From NCBI GenBank assembly GCA_003584705.1, contig AP018536.1, positions 2,356,001 through 2,420,000 of the forward strand: DNA of 64,000 nt, given 5' to 3'. Origin of the DNA: Lachnospiraceae bacterium GAM79. GTDB lineage: Bacteria; Bacillota; Clostridia; Lachnospirales; Lachnospiraceae. Each line of letters starts with the position of its first letter. The stretch's first letter is position 1. The translations under genes and the position numbers were made by a program. Below, piece by piece: positions 8,416 to 17,978 of this stretch. The notes under the pieces were generated by a model. It made no database searches, was not told the DNA's origin, and worked only from the letters and a program-made list of their open reading frames with translations.

Positions 8416-10269
8416 TTATAATCTTTCCAGAATTTTCTCCGTGATGCTTTCCGCATCCAATCCGATCTCCTTTTTCAAAAGCTCTACATTTCCATGTTCC
8501 ACATAAGCATCGGGAATAGCTGCCATGACACATTTGATCCGTTTCTCGTGGTCATTCAGACAATCCAACACCTTTTCTCCGAATCCTCCGCTTTGGACAT
8601 TTTCTTCCATGGTCACGATCATCTCATGATCTTCGCAGGCCGAAAGTACTGCCTCTTCGTCAATGGGCTTGATAAATCTGGCATTGATGATACTTGCCTT
8701 GTAACCCTTTTCATGCAGAAGCTTCTGGACTTCCTCCGCTGTCTTTACCATACTGCCTACGGCAAACAATGCGATACCGCCCTCTCTTGCGATCCACTCC
8801 GCCTTGCCCAGTTCAATGGGGGCACGGTGTTCGGCAAGTCCGGCATAAGCCGTTCCTCTGGGATATCGCACCGCAATGGGCGCATCCAGTGCCACGGCAA
8901 ACTTCATCATATCCGATAATTCCCATTTGTTCTTCGGCGCACAGATATGCATATTGGGAATTCCCGACAGATAGGTATAATCAAAAATACCCTGATGGGT
9001 CTCACCGTCACTCCCCACCAGCCCTGCACGATCTATAGCAAACACTACCGGCAGATTCTGAATACACACATCATGCAGGATCTGATCGTAGGCTCTCTGT
9101 AAAAATGAAGAATACACCGCAACAATAGGCTTCATGCCTCCTGCTGCCAGTCCTGCTGCGAAGGTCACCGCATGTTCCTCCGCAATTCCCACATCAAAGA
9201 ACCGGTCCGGGTACATATTCCGGAAGCGCTTTAAGCCGGTGCCGTCCGGCATGGCTGCCGTAATTGCCACTACCCGTTCGTCCCGCTGGCCCAGCTTGCA
9301 CATAACAGTGGAAAACACATCCGTATAATTGGCCACGGTGCGGGGATGGGAAGGAATTCCCGTCTCGATGTCAAAAGGCTCTGCCCCGTGGAATCTGGCG
9401 GGATGTTTCTCCGCCGGTCCATAGCCCTTGCCCTTCTGGGTAATCACATGCACCAGCACAGCTCCCTTGACTCTCTTGGCTTCCTCAATGACCTTGATCA
9501 GGCCTTCGATATCATGTCCGTCTACTGGGCCTAAGTAAGTCACTCCCATATCCTCAAAAAACATCCCGGGGATCACCAGCTGTTTGAAGCTGCTCTTGGC
9601 CCGGCGGATACTGTTGACAATACCGTCGCCACCGGGTTTTCTCTTGAGAGCGTTGTATATGCCCTCTTTCAGATCCAGATAGCCGGTCGCCGTACGGATA
9701 TTGTTCAGATATTTGGAAACACCGCCCACATTTTCGGAGATGGACATATTGTTGTCGTTTAATACCACAATAAAGTTCGTCTCCAGTTTGGCTGCATTGT
9801 TCAAGGCCTCGTAAGCCATGCCTCCTGTCAGAGAGCCGTCTCCGATCACGGATACAATGGTGGTCTTCTCCCCTTTGAGATCTCTTGCCTTCACCAGTCC
9901 CAGTCCTGCGGATATGGAGGTAGAACTGTGTCCGGTATCAAATGCGTCATAATCACTTTCTTTTCTCTTGGGGAACCCACTCATGCCATGGAACTGGCGT
10001 AAGACATCGAAACCGTCCTTGCGGCCCGTTAATATTTTGTGGGTATAAGACTGATGACCTACATCCCAGATGATCTTGTCCTCCGGGAGATTCAGAGCAA
10101 GATGAAGTGCCATGGTCAGTTCCACCGCTCCCAGGTTCGAACCCAGATGCCCCCCGGTCACACTGATCTTTTCGATCAGGAACTGCCGAATCTCCTCCGC
10201 CAGTTCCCCATAGTCTGATTTATCTATTTTTTTGATATCGTTTGCTTTCTCGATCTTATCCAGTAACAT
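8416..10269 (-). CDS. dxs: 1-deoxy-D-xylulose-5-phosphate synthase
   Basis: First enzyme of the MEP isoprenoid pathway: condenses pyruvate and glyceraldehyde-3-phosphate using thiamine diphosphate. It is 617 residues long. The TPP-binding stretch 'VIGDGSLTGGMAYEALNNA' lies near residue 145. The pyrimidine-binding and transketolase domains follow ('AEEHAVTFAAGLA', 'GLVGSDGETHQG'). It is 14 nt downstream of ispA, so entry to and prenyl elongation of the pathway are co-expressed. Confidence 0.97.
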   Translation of the reverse strand: MLLDKIEKANDIKKIDKSDYGELAEEIRQFLIEKISVTGGHLGSNLGAVELTMALHLALNLPEDKIIWDVGHQSYTHKILTGRKDGFDVLRQFHGMSGFPKRKESDYDAFDTGHSSTSISAGLGLVKARDLKGEKTTIVSVIGDGSLTGGMAYEALNNAAKLETNFIVVLNDNNMSISENVGGVSKYLNNIRTATGYLDLKEGIYNALKRKPGGDGIVNSIRRAKSSFKQLVIPGMFFEDMGVTYLGPVDGHDIEGLIKVIEEAKRVKGAVLVHVITQKGKGYGPAEKHPARFHGAEPFDIETGIPSHPRTVANYTDVFSTVMCKLGQRDERVVAITAAMPDGTGLKRFRNMYPDRFFDVGIAEEHAVTFAAGLAAGGMKPIVAVYSSFLQRAYDQILHDVCIQNLPVVFAIDRAGLVGSDGETHQGIFDYTYLSGIPNMHICAPKNKWELSDMMKFAVALDAPIAVRYPRGTAYAGLAEHRAPIELGKAEWIAREGGIALFAVGSMVKTAEEVQKLLHEKGYKASIINARFIKPIDEEAVLSACEDHEMIVTMEENVQSGGFGEKVLDCLNDHEKRIKCVMAAIPDAYVEHGNVELLKKEIGLDAESITEKILERL

Positions 10270-10283
10270 TGGCTTTTCCTCTG

Positions 10284-11207
10284 CTATTTCGTTCTATGGA
10301 CCAGGTGCAGCAACAGTTCCTTCAGGAATTCATGTTCTCCCGAAAAGCTGTCCAGAATCGCTACCGCTTCCCCGGTCAGCCGTTCCACTTCTCTGCCGGA
10401 TTCTTCCAGCCCGTGTAAAGTCACATAGGTCTGCTTATGATTCTGTGCATCACTTCCGGTAGCTTTTCCCAGCTCCTTGCTGTCCCCTATCACATCCAGA
10501 ATGTCATCCTGGATCTGGAATGCAATGCCGACATTGTAGGCACACAGTTCCAATGCCGCAATCTCTTCATCGGTTGCCCCTGCCAGCGTAGCTCCGATAG
10601 TCATGGCCGACTGGATCAGGGCTGCCGTCTTGTTGGCATGGATGAACAGGATCTGTTCTGTGGTCAGAGGTTCTGCCTGTTTCTCCGCTTCAATGTCTGC
10701 GTTCTGGCCGCCGATCATCCCATAGATTCCTGCCTTGCGGGCTAAAATATTCAGTGCCGCCGCCACTCTCGGGTAATTCGGATCTACCGGTTCTCCCGAT
10801 GTGCATGCCGGAAAAGCACGAAATGCAGTCTCAAAGGCATAATTGAGCAGTCCGTCTCCTGCCAGAACTCCCATTCCGTCTCCGTACACAGACCAGGTGG
10901 TCTTGCGGCCTCTGCGATACTCGTCATTATCCATGGCCGGCAGATCATCGTGTACCAGAGAATATGTATGGATCATCTCGATCGCCGCCATAAAAGGCTC
11001 TATAATATCACCGTCGCCGCCGAACATCTTATAGGTCTCCTGCATCAGCATGGGACGCAGACGCTTTCCGCCTGCCATAAGGCTGTAATTCATAGCTTCA
11101 ATAACGGTCTTCTGGTATCCTTCCTCCGCCGGAAGATATTCCTTAAGCAATTCTTCGATTGCTGCCGTTCTCTTCTGCAATTCCTGTCTGAATAACGTTT
11201 CTTCCAT
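10284..11207 (-). CDS. ispA: Polyprenyl (farnesyl) diphosphate synthase
   Basis: Trans-isoprenyl diphosphate synthase of 307 residues. The first aspartate-rich motif is 'LVHDDLPAMDND' and the second is 'FQIQDDILDVIGD', as in short-chain (C15) synthases. I use the ATG at 11207; a TTG at 11219 directly abuts the AGGAAGG site and is unlikely. It sits between xseB and dxs, which is the standard arrangement. Confidence 0.95.
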   Translation of the reverse strand: MEETLFRQELQKRTAAIEELLKEYLPAEEGYQKTVIEAMNYSLMAGGKRLRPMLMQETYKMFGGDGDIIEPFMAAIEMIHTYSLVHDDLPAMDNDEYRRGRKTTWSVYGDGMGVLAGDGLLNYAFETAFRAFPACTSGEPVDPNYPRVAAALNILARKAGIYGMIGGQNADIEAEKQAEPLTTEQILFIHANKTAALIQSAMTIGATLAGATDEEIAALELCAYNVGIAFQIQDDILDVIGDSKELGKATGSDAQNHKQTYVTLHGLEESGREVERLTGEAVAILDSFSGEHEFLKELLLHLVHRTK

Positions 11208-11250
11208 GTCTGATGCCAACCTTCCTCTACCTGCCGGTATACTTGTATGC

Positions 11251-11490
11251 TTACTGGGGATCCAGCGGTTCCAGTCCGCCCTCTTCGTTCAGCTTCATGA
11301 CCTGTTTTTCCACCCGGTCGATCTGTTCGCTGCACTGTTTCAGCAGCTTCATGCCCTTGCTGTACGCCGTAAAAGCTTCCTCCAGAGAAATATCCTCTGC
11401 TTCCAGCTGTCCGATCAGTTCTTCCACTGCGGAAAAATTCTCTTCCAGGCTCTGTGGTTCCTGTGCTTCCGTTTTCTTTTTTCCTGCCAA
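11251..11490 (-). CDS. xseB: Exodeoxyribonuclease VII small subunit
   Basis: Small helical subunit that binds XseA to form the single-strand-specific exonuclease VII. The core 'SLEENFSAVEELIGQLEAED' is typical of the family. The probable start is a TTG at 11490, because GGAGGT lies 6 nt upstream of it. The ATG at 11517 would place that GGAGGT inside the coding region and has no good site of its own. From the TTG the protein has 79 residues, the usual size. It lies between xseA and ispA. Confidence 0.9.
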   Translation of the reverse strand: MAGKKKTEAQEPQSLEENFSAVEELIGQLEAEDISLEEAFTAYSKGMKLLKQCSEQIDRVEKQVMKLNEEGGLEPLDPQ

Positions 11491-11548
11491 AATAGCACCT
11501 CCGTCTGCTGCCCGCATCTATCTGCATCCCCCCGGATACCGGTAAATG

Positions 11549-12772
11549 CTATCCGGGAAGTCTTTCTTCCTTCTGTATCTGTTCCACCCGGGTATCGATC
11601 ATGCCGTCACTCACCCGGATCCGCAGGCGCTCCCCTGCTTCCACCTGGATCACGGAACGGATATTTTTCCCATCGGTATCCTCCACATAGGAAAAACCAC
11701 TGTTTAACTTTTCCAAAGGAGAGACCGCTTTCATTCTCTCAATATACAATGCCAGATTATGTCTGCGTTCCCGCAGGATCGCCTGCAGCCGGTTCTGCAG
11801 CCGGTCTTCCAGCTGTATGCTGTAAGTCCTCTTCTCCCGTATCCGGCTGGCGGGGCTTAAATATTTCAGGCGCATTTCCATCTGATCCGCCTGCTGCCTC
11901 TTATGCTGAAGCACTCGTCCCATCCGCTGATACAGCCTGTCCTGTCTGTCCAGAATCTCATTCTCAATATCACTGACCTGTGTCACTGCCAGTTCTGCCG
12001 CTGCCGACGGGGTCGGTGCCCGCAGATCCGCCACATAATCAATGATCGTGGTATCCGTCTCGTGTCCAACCGCCGAAATAATGGGAACAGAGCAGTCGAA
12101 TACTGCCTGTGCCACCATTCTCTCGTTGAACGCCCACAGATCCTCAATGGAGCCGCCGCCGCGTCCCACGATCATGACATCCACGCCCTGTCTCTCCAGT
12201 GCATGGATTCCGTTCACAATGGAAGGAGCCGCCGAAGCCCCCTGTACCAGCGCCGGATACAAAATAATCTGCACATAAGGATTCCGTCTGGAGGCGATCT
12301 GTATGATATCCCGGACAGCAGCGCCGGTATCTGCCGTGACTACCCCAAGGGTATGGATATACTTCGGAATCTGCTGCTTATACTCCGGAGCAAACATGCC
12401 CTCTTCCGCCAGTTCCCGTTTTAGCTGTTCGTATTTTTCATAGAGGGCTCCGGCACCGTCCTGCGTCACTTCCTTCACATACAGCTGATATCTGCCGTCA
12501 CGCTCAAATACACTCACACTGCCCTTCGCAATTACCTGCTGCCCTTCCGTCAGCCGGAATCCCAGACCTCTCCGGTCTCCGGCGAACATAATGCAGTTCA
12601 GGGCACTGGCAGAATCCTTTAACGTAAAATAAATATGTCCAGAGGGATGGTATTTACAGTTGCTTACCTCACCCTTTACAGATACCATCTGTAAAAAGTA
12701 ATCCTGCGTGAACATATTTTTGATATAAGTATTCAGTTGTCGTACGCTGATTACGTTCTGTATCCTACTCAC
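11549..12772 (-). CDS. xseA: Exodeoxyribonuclease VII large subunit
   Basis: Catalytic subunit of exonuclease VII, 407 residues. An N-terminal OB-fold domain (about 1-105, 'VSVKGEVSNCKYHPSGHIYFTLKD') precedes the exonuclease domain with 'VGRGGGSIEDLWAFNE' and 'AVGHETDTTI', then a coiled coil. The start is GTG and overlaps the end of nusB by 8 nt without a clear ribosome site, so translation is probably coupled to nusB. Confidence 0.96.
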   Translation of the reverse strand: MSRIQNVISVRQLNTYIKNMFTQDYFLQMVSVKGEVSNCKYHPSGHIYFTLKDSASALNCIMFAGDRRGLGFRLTEGQQVIAKGSVSVFERDGRYQLYVKEVTQDGAGALYEKYEQLKRELAEEGMFAPEYKQQIPKYIHTLGVVTADTGAAVRDIIQIASRRNPYVQIILYPALVQGASAAPSIVNGIHALERQGVDVMIVGRGGGSIEDLWAFNERMVAQAVFDCSVPIISAVGHETDTTIIDYVADLRAPTPSAAAELAVTQVSDIENEILDRQDRLYQRMGRVLQHKRQQADQMEMRLKYLSPASRIREKRTYSIQLEDRLQNRLQAILRERRHNLALYIERMKAVSPLEKLNSGFSYVEDTDGKNIRSVIQVEAGERLRIRVSDGMIDTRVEQIQKEERLPG

Positions 12773-13175
12773 CGGATTTCATGATCTTGGCAAGGATCGC
12801 ATTGACGAATCCGCCAGAGCTTTCCTGTCCGTACTTTTTGGCAATCTCGATTGCCTCGTTAATAGCAACGCCATTCGGGATATCGTCATCATAGCGCAGC
12901 TCATATGCACCAAGGCGCAGTACTGCAAGCTCCACCTTTCCCATACGGGTGGTATCCCAGCCTTCGGTATTCTCATTCAACAGCCTGTCAAGCTCGGGGA
13001 TTTTCTCCCTGATCTTCTCAAAGCGGGCCGCAATGGCATCTGCATCCTGCCAGGAAGGAACTTCCTCATTATTCTCGCGGAACAATGCGATCTGTTCCGG
13101 CATATCCTCCGGTGCATGAAACTCCACGCGGTATAAAAGTTTGAAAACCTGTTCTCTCTGCTCGTGTCTTCCCAT
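12765..13175 (-). CDS. nusB: Transcription antitermination factor NusB
   Basis: Helical RNA-binding protein of 136 residues that works with NusE (S10) at boxA sites in rRNA operons. The N-terminus 'GRHEQREQVFKLLYRVEFH' and the C-terminal 'DDIPNGVAINEAIEIAKKYG' with 'SGGFVNAILAKI' are characteristic. It lies 21 nt after the Asp23-family gene. Its stop overlaps the xseA start. Confidence 0.96.
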   Translation of the reverse strand: MGRHEQREQVFKLLYRVEFHAPEDMPEQIALFRENNEEVPSWQDADAIAARFEKIREKIPELDRLLNENTEGWDTTRMGKVELAVLRLGAYELRYDDDIPNGVAINEAIEIAKKYGQESSGGFVNAILAKIMKSGE

Positions 13176-13196
13176 AATATCTTCCTGTAATTCCTC

Positions 13197-13583
13197 TTAT
13201 TTATCCTTCTTCATGTTCACACCGGCAATACGGATGTTCACATCAGAGCAGGTCAGTCCTGTCATATTCTCAATGGCATTTTTCACCTTCTGCTGTACTG
13301 CCTGACAGGTAGCGGGAATATTGTAACCGTACTCCATGGTCACAGTCAGATCCACGGTCACATTCTTGTCCAGCACCTCTACTTTGACACCCTTGGTCAG
13401 GCTCTTAACGCCTACCTTGCTCATGAGTTCGTTGGTAACATTACCAGCCATGGCGCTGACACCGTCTACCTCGGTAGCTGCTAAAGATGCGATCATAGCC
13501 ACTACATCATCGGCGATCTGTACGGTACCGATGCTCTCGTCTTCCCTTAATACCAGGTTCTTCTTATCTATTTCTTTTTCCAT
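13197..13583 (-). CDS. Asp23/Gls24 family envelope-stress protein
   Basis: 128-residue cytoplasmic protein of the Asp23/Gls24 (DUF322) family; the body (residues 15-120) contains 'IASLAATEVDGVSAMAG' and 'VDLTVTMEYGYNIPATCQAVQ'. Members are associated with cell-envelope homeostasis, but the biochemical role is poorly defined. The location just before nusB is conserved in Clostridia. It is the first gene behind the promoter at 13620-13648 and has an AGGAGG site. Confidence 0.92.
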   Translation of the reverse strand: MEKEIDKKNLVLREDESIGTVQIADDVVAMIASLAATEVDGVSAMAGNVTNELMSKVGVKSLTKGVKVEVLDKNVTVDLTVTMEYGYNIPATCQAVQQKVKNAIENMTGLTCSDVNIRIAGVNMKKDK

Positions 13584-13619
13584 GATAGCTGATCCTCCTA
13601 ATAATAACTAATTAGTTAC

Positions 13620-13648
13620 AGTATACCAAATCCTTATTCATTTGTCAC
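13620..13648 (-). promoter_or_regulatory. Sigma-A promoter of the Asp23-nusB-xse-ispA-dxs run
   Basis: Minus strand: GTGACA (13648-13643), a 17-bp spacer, then TATACT (13625-13620), about 37-42 nt before the Asp23-family ATG. The -35 lies inside the last codons of the upstream transglutaminase gene. All genes down to recN run in the same direction with short gaps, so they may form one long operon. Confidence 0.7.
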
Positions 13649-14860
13649 CCAAAAAGTCAAGGATAATTGTTTCCCGTTCTGGGCATAAGTGACGGTATTG
13701 CTGTTCCCCTGTATCTGCATATAGGAAAAAATCTCCTGCTCATCGATCAATGCATGACAGATTTCCTGATAACAGAGTTCATCTGCACATTTTATCGTCA
13801 CTTCCGTTCTGCCGCCCTCTATGGCTCTGTCGAAGACCGCCTGCATCTGTTCATGGTCATAGGAAGTAAAGTAGGAACCTTCCCGCACATAATAATTTGC
13901 TTCCGTCGCCGTACATTCCGGCATGGGGATCACCGCTTCGATACGATGCGTCCGTAGCAGATCCTCTGTAGTCACGCACAGATAATCATAATTGATCTCC
14001 GGCAGGCTCCTCTGCTCGCTGCCATTCTCCATGCGGTAAGAGGCATCTCCCCAGGTGGTATCTACATAATAATAGTCCCCGTCCACCTGTACCAGATTCC
14101 AGGCATGAGCTTCTCCGGTATCCACCGTTCCCTGCACCAGGGTGCACATCACCCCCAGATGATTCAACAGATACTGGGTGGCTTTGGCATATCCCTGGCA
14201 GACAGAGGCTCCTCCTAAGAATACCGAGGCAATGTTCTGATTATCCGCCGCACTCAGATCATAATTTGTGGAAAAGATGACCGCCTCATACACCGCTTTT
14301 ACCTTATCGTACTCAGAAGCCGCCTCTTCCATACCGGACAGCCATTCCGCCGTCACACTGCGAATGGCCTCCGCCCGCGCTACGGCCTCTTCCTTCGTCT
14401 GATCGTAAGTGCCTGCGAAGTCGATTCCTACGGTTTTCTCCCCTCTGGAATATTTGGTATAAGTATATCCTGTGGTGTAAAAAATCTCCGGATGATCTAT
14501 CAGCACGCACTGAAATACTTTGTCAATGTCCTGTTCATCCATTCCCTGTTCCAACGGTTCCGTGGACAGTTTGATCGTGTCATCCATAGACCCAATCGCC
14601 TGCTCGATCTCCTGATACCAGATCTGTTCCTGCGCATCCAGACTCTCATATGCAAAACGAGAGCCTCCCTCCTCTAAAAGGGAAAAGCTCTCTGTATTGT
14701 CATTTTCCGCAGCCGCCGTCTCCTGCACAGGCATAGTATCTATCTGTGACTCGGGCAGCACGATGGTCTGGGGTACTTCCTGCAGAACCTCCTGTGAGGA
14801 GCATCCTGTCAAAAGCAGTAACATCAGAATTCCGGCACATAACTTTTTCTTATTCCGCAT
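13634..14860 (-). CDS. Lipoprotein with a transglutaminase-like domain
   Basis: 408 residues. The N-terminal lipoprotein signal peptide has lipobox 'LLTGC' (Cys at about 20), followed by a linker and a transglutaminase-core domain: Cys in 'GGASVCQGYAKA', His in 'GEAHAWNLVQV' and Asp in 'YYVDTTWGD' form the expected Cys-His-Asp triad. Such proteins are predicted surface proteases or cross-linking enzymes; the substrate is unknown. It is transcribed in the same direction as its neighbours and its stop overlaps the promoter region of the Asp23 operon. Confidence 0.85.
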   Translation of the reverse strand: MRNKKKLCAGILMLLLLTGCSSQEVLQEVPQTIVLPESQIDTMPVQETAAAENDNTESFSLLEEGGSRFAYESLDAQEQIWYQEIEQAIGSMDDTIKLSTEPLEQGMDEQDIDKVFQCVLIDHPEIFYTTGYTYTKYSRGEKTVGIDFAGTYDQTKEEAVARAEAIRSVTAEWLSGMEEAASEYDKVKAVYEAVIFSTNYDLSAADNQNIASVFLGGASVCQGYAKATQYLLNHLGVMCTLVQGTVDTGEAHAWNLVQVDGDYYYVDTTWGDASYRMENGSEQRSLPEINYDYLCVTTEDLLRTHRIEAVIPMPECTATEANYYVREGSYFTSYDHEQMQAVFDRAIEGGRTEVTIKCADELCYQEICHALIDEQEIFSYMQIQGNSNTVTYAQNGKQLSLTFWVTNE

Positions 14861-14897
14861 TCTATCCCCCTACACACTTTTTGTTTCCATATAATTA

Positions 14898-16496
14898 CTA
14901 ATTGCGTCCGAACTCCGTCAGCACCAGTCCCTTATTACGGTCCAGAGTCATGCCGATGCTCCAGGAATTCACAAACAGCAATAAAGGATTACCCTTCATG
15001 TCCTTGACCTTCTTCATATCGGAAGTACCGGACAGCTTGGCCAGGTCGATCTCATCCTTATTCTCGATCCAGCGGATATGCTCATAAGGCAGGTTCTCCA
15101 GACGGATCTCCACGTTATATTCGTTCTCCAGACGGTATTTCAGTACATCGAACTGCAGCACACCTACCACACCGACGATGATCTCTTCCAGACCGGTATT
15201 GAACTCCTGAAAGATCTGGATGGCACCTTCCTGAGCGATCTGCTCTACGCCCTTGACGAACTGTTTTCTCTTCATGGTATCCACCTGGCGCACTCTGGCA
15301 AAATGCTCCGGTGCGAAGGTCGGAATACCTTCATACTGGAACTTCTCCCTGGGCATGCACAGTGTATCTCCGATGGAGAAAATGCCGGGATCGAAGACAC
15401 CGATAATATCACCCGCATAAGCCTCGTTTAAGATCTTACGTTCATCCGCCATGATCTGCTGGGGCTGGGATAATCTCATAACCTTATTGCCCTGCACATG
15501 ACGCACTTCCATGTTGGCATCGAATTTACCGGAGCAGATACGCATGAATGCGATACGGTCTCTGTGAGCCTTGTTCATGTTAGCCTGGATTTTGAAAACA
15601 AAGGCACTGAACTCATGCTCCGTCGGGTTGATCATGCCGATGTCTGCTTTTCTTGGCAGCGGCGTGGTAGTCATATTCAGGAAATGCTTTAAGAAGATCT
15701 CCACACCGAAGTTGGTCAAAGCAGATCCGAAGCATACCGGGGTCAGGTTACCCTTCTGCACTTCCTCCAGATCAAACTCTGCGCTGGCACCGTCCAACAG
15801 TTCCACCTCGCCAAGCAGCTTGTCCGCTGCATCCTCTCCGATCAGTTCCTTCAGATGTTCTTCGTCCTGAATGGGGATCTCGGTGGAAGTTCCTTCCTTC
15901 GTTCCCTTCTCCGTATCGGAATATGCAATCACACACTTTTTCTCACGGTCGTAGACACCCTGGAATTCCTTACCGGAACCGATGGGCCAGTTGATGGGGC
16001 AGGTGGCAATGCCAAGCTCCTTCTCGATATCATCCAACAGTTCAAAGGTATCTCTTGCCTCACGGTCCATCTTGTTGATGAAGGTGAAAATAGGGATCTT
16101 GCGCATCACGCAGACCTTGAACAGCTTTCTCGTCTGGGCCTCGACACCCTTGGAAGCATCGATAACCATAACTGCGGAGTCCGCTGCCATCAGGGTACGG
16201 TAGGTATCCTCAGAGAAATCCTGATGTCCCGGGGTATCCAGAATATTGATGCAGTAACCGTCATATTCAAACTGCAATACGGAAGAGGTAACGGAAATAC
16301 CTCTGTCTTTCTCAATCTGCATCCAGTCGGATACCGCATGTCTGGCCGTTGCCTTACCCTTTACGCTTCCTGCCAGGTTGATGGCTCCTCCGTAGAGCAG
16401 GAACTTCTCGGTCAGGGTCGTCTTGCCGGCATCCGGGTGGGAAATAATGGCAAACGTCCGGCGGCGGTTGATCTCTTCTGTATAATTATTACTCAC
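14898..16496 (-). CDS. prfC: Peptide chain release factor 3
   Basis: Translational GTPase of 532 residues that removes RF1/RF2 from the ribosome after peptide release. G motifs: 'SHPDAGKTTLTE' (P loop), 'DTPGHQDFSEDT' and 'NKMDREARD'. The start is GTG at 16496, with GGAGG 9 nt upstream. The upstream gene is deoB, 71 nt away. Confidence 0.96.
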   Translation of the reverse strand: MSNNYTEEINRRRTFAIISHPDAGKTTLTEKFLLYGGAINLAGSVKGKATARHAVSDWMQIEKDRGISVTSSVLQFEYDGYCINILDTPGHQDFSEDTYRTLMAADSAVMVIDASKGVEAQTRKLFKVCVMRKIPIFTFINKMDREARDTFELLDDIEKELGIATCPINWPIGSGKEFQGVYDREKKCVIAYSDTEKGTKEGTSTEIPIQDEEHLKELIGEDAADKLLGEVELLDGASAEFDLEEVQKGNLTPVCFGSALTNFGVEIFLKHFLNMTTTPLPRKADIGMINPTEHEFSAFVFKIQANMNKAHRDRIAFMRICSGKFDANMEVRHVQGNKVMRLSQPQQIMADERKILNEAYAGDIIGVFDPGIFSIGDTLCMPREKFQYEGIPTFAPEHFARVRQVDTMKRKQFVKGVEQIAQEGAIQIFQEFNTGLEEIIVGVVGVLQFDVLKYRLENEYNVEIRLENLPYEHIRWIENKDEIDLAKLSGTSDMKKVKDMKGNPLLLFVNSWSIGMTLDRNKGLVLTEFGRN

Positions 16497-16567
16497 TACT
16501 ATAGTCCTCCAAATATATCTCTTATATCTCTAAAAATCTATTTTCGCAGTTCTTCGGGATCTGCTAT

Positions 16568-17734
16568 CTATGATGGATCTGCCTTTAAAACAGAGCTTCC
16601 TTCAAACTCCGGTTGGATTCCGAAATAATCCAATACCGTAGCTCCGATATCGGAAAAAGTCGGTCTGGTTCTGCGATTTCCCGGCGTCACAGGCGCACCG
16701 TACATAAGAAACGGAGTATATTCTCTGGTGTGATCCGTGGTAGCCGTATATGCGGGATCACAGCCATGGTCTGCCGTGATCATCAGAATATCTTCCGGCT
16801 TCATGTGTGCCTGGATTTCCGGCAGCTTTTCATCAAAATAAGCCAGTGCCTTCGCATAGCCGTCCACATCTCTTCTATGGCCGTAGAGCATGTCATAATC
16901 CACCAGATTGATAAAGCAGAGTCCTTCGAAATCCTTGTCCAGATATTCCAGTGTCCGCTCAATGCCTTCCGCATTGCCGGAAGTGTATACATGCTCGGTA
17001 ATGCCCCTGCCTACGAAAATATCCTGGATCTTACCCACAGCAATGACATCCTTACCGGCAGCCTTCAGCTGATCCAGCATGGTCACTGCGGGAGGCAGCA
17101 GGGAAAAATCGTGTCTTCTGGGAGTACGGGTATAATGTCCGCTCTCACCGATAAAAGGTCTCGCAATGACACGGCCCACGCCGTGTTCTCCCTGTAAAAT
17201 CTGTCTGGCGATACGGCAATAATCATATAACTGCTCCACAGGAACCACATCCTCATGGGCAGCGATCTGAAACACACTATCTGCGGAAGTATATACGATC
17301 AGTTTACCGGTGCGCACATGCTCGTCCCCGTAATCCGCAATGACCTGTGTGCCGGAGTACGGCTTATTGCACAGCACATCTCTGCCGGTGCGGATCCGGA
17401 ACTCTTCCAGCACATCCTCGGGGAAGCCGTCCGGATAGGTAGGCAGTGGCTTGGGAGAATAGATACCTGCGATCTCCCAGTGTCCGATGGTCGTGTCCTT
17501 TCCACGGGAACGCTCCGTCATGCGGGTATAAGCTGCCGTGGGATGGTCCGTTTTCTCTCCCACTTCCACGCCGTCAATATTAAACAAACCCATGTTTTTC
17601 ATATTTTCCATATGAAAAAAAGGGCTCTTTGACACGCTCCCCAGTGTATTTACATTGATGTCACCGTAAGCTGCGGCATCCGGCATCTGTCCGATACCGA
17701 AGCTGTCCAATACAATTAAAAAGACTCTCTTCAT
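16568..17734 (-). CDS. deoB: Phosphopentomutase
   Basis: Converts ribose-1-phosphate (or deoxyribose-1-phosphate) to the 5-phosphate in nucleoside salvage. 388 residues of the alkaline-phosphatase superfamily: N-terminal metal-binding 'IVLDSFGIGQMPDA', 'GKDTTIGHWEIAG' (phospho-acceptor Thr region) and C-terminal 'ITADHGCDP' and 'TDHTREYTPFL'. The start ATG has an AAGGAAG site. No other deo genes are adjacent. Confidence 0.96.
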   Translation of the reverse strand: MKRVFLIVLDSFGIGQMPDAAAYGDINVNTLGSVSKSPFFHMENMKNMGLFNIDGVEVGEKTDHPTAAYTRMTERSRGKDTTIGHWEIAGIYSPKPLPTYPDGFPEDVLEEFRIRTGRDVLCNKPYSGTQVIADYGDEHVRTGKLIVYTSADSVFQIAAHEDVVPVEQLYDYCRIARQILQGEHGVGRVIARPFIGESGHYTRTPRRHDFSLLPPAVTMLDQLKAAGKDVIAVGKIQDIFVGRGITEHVYTSGNAEGIERTLEYLDKDFEGLCFINLVDYDMLYGHRRDVDGYAKALAYFDEKLPEIQAHMKPEDILMITADHGCDPAYTATTDHTREYTPFLMYGAPVTPGNRRTRPTFSDIGATVLDYFGIQPEFEGSSVLKADPS

Positions 17735-17767
17735 TGTTTCTTCCTTTTGTCAAGTTTTCCAGGTTAA

Positions 17768-17949
17768 GTTATGATACCATCCAGATTGTTCCGTGCTTCG
17801 CACTCTCACAATCTGGACCGCATTCGTAATCCGCTCATTTTTCCGCGAAAAATGGCTCCTTACTCATGTGGTACGGCTCTCGAATCTCCGGATGCTCCCG
17901 CAAGCGAGCTTGCATCGCACCGTCGTCTCTCGACCCTTGGTATCATAAC
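17768..17949. repeat. Structured intergenic repeat, class 2, copy R1
   Basis: About 182 bp between deoB and spoIIIAH, closed by the inverted pair GTTATGATACCA (17768-17779) and TGGTATCATAAC (17938-17949). Inside are further hairpins: CCAGATTGT...ACAATCTGG around GTGC TTC GCAC, and GCAAGC GA GCTTGC. It shares 'GTTCCGTGCT-CGCACTC' and the terminal 'GACCC-TGG-ATCAT' with the element at 26228-26483. The function is unknown; a multi-hairpin RNA or a bacterial interspersed palindrome is likely. It may reduce read-through between flanking genes. Confidence 0.65.
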
Positions 17950-17978
17950 ATAATTTTTCCCCTATGTACACAAAAATA

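Noticed and set aside
17768..17949. Coding potential on the plus strand in R1 (60-codon frame at 17771)
   Set aside because: It is entirely within the multi-hairpin repeat and has no ribosome site.
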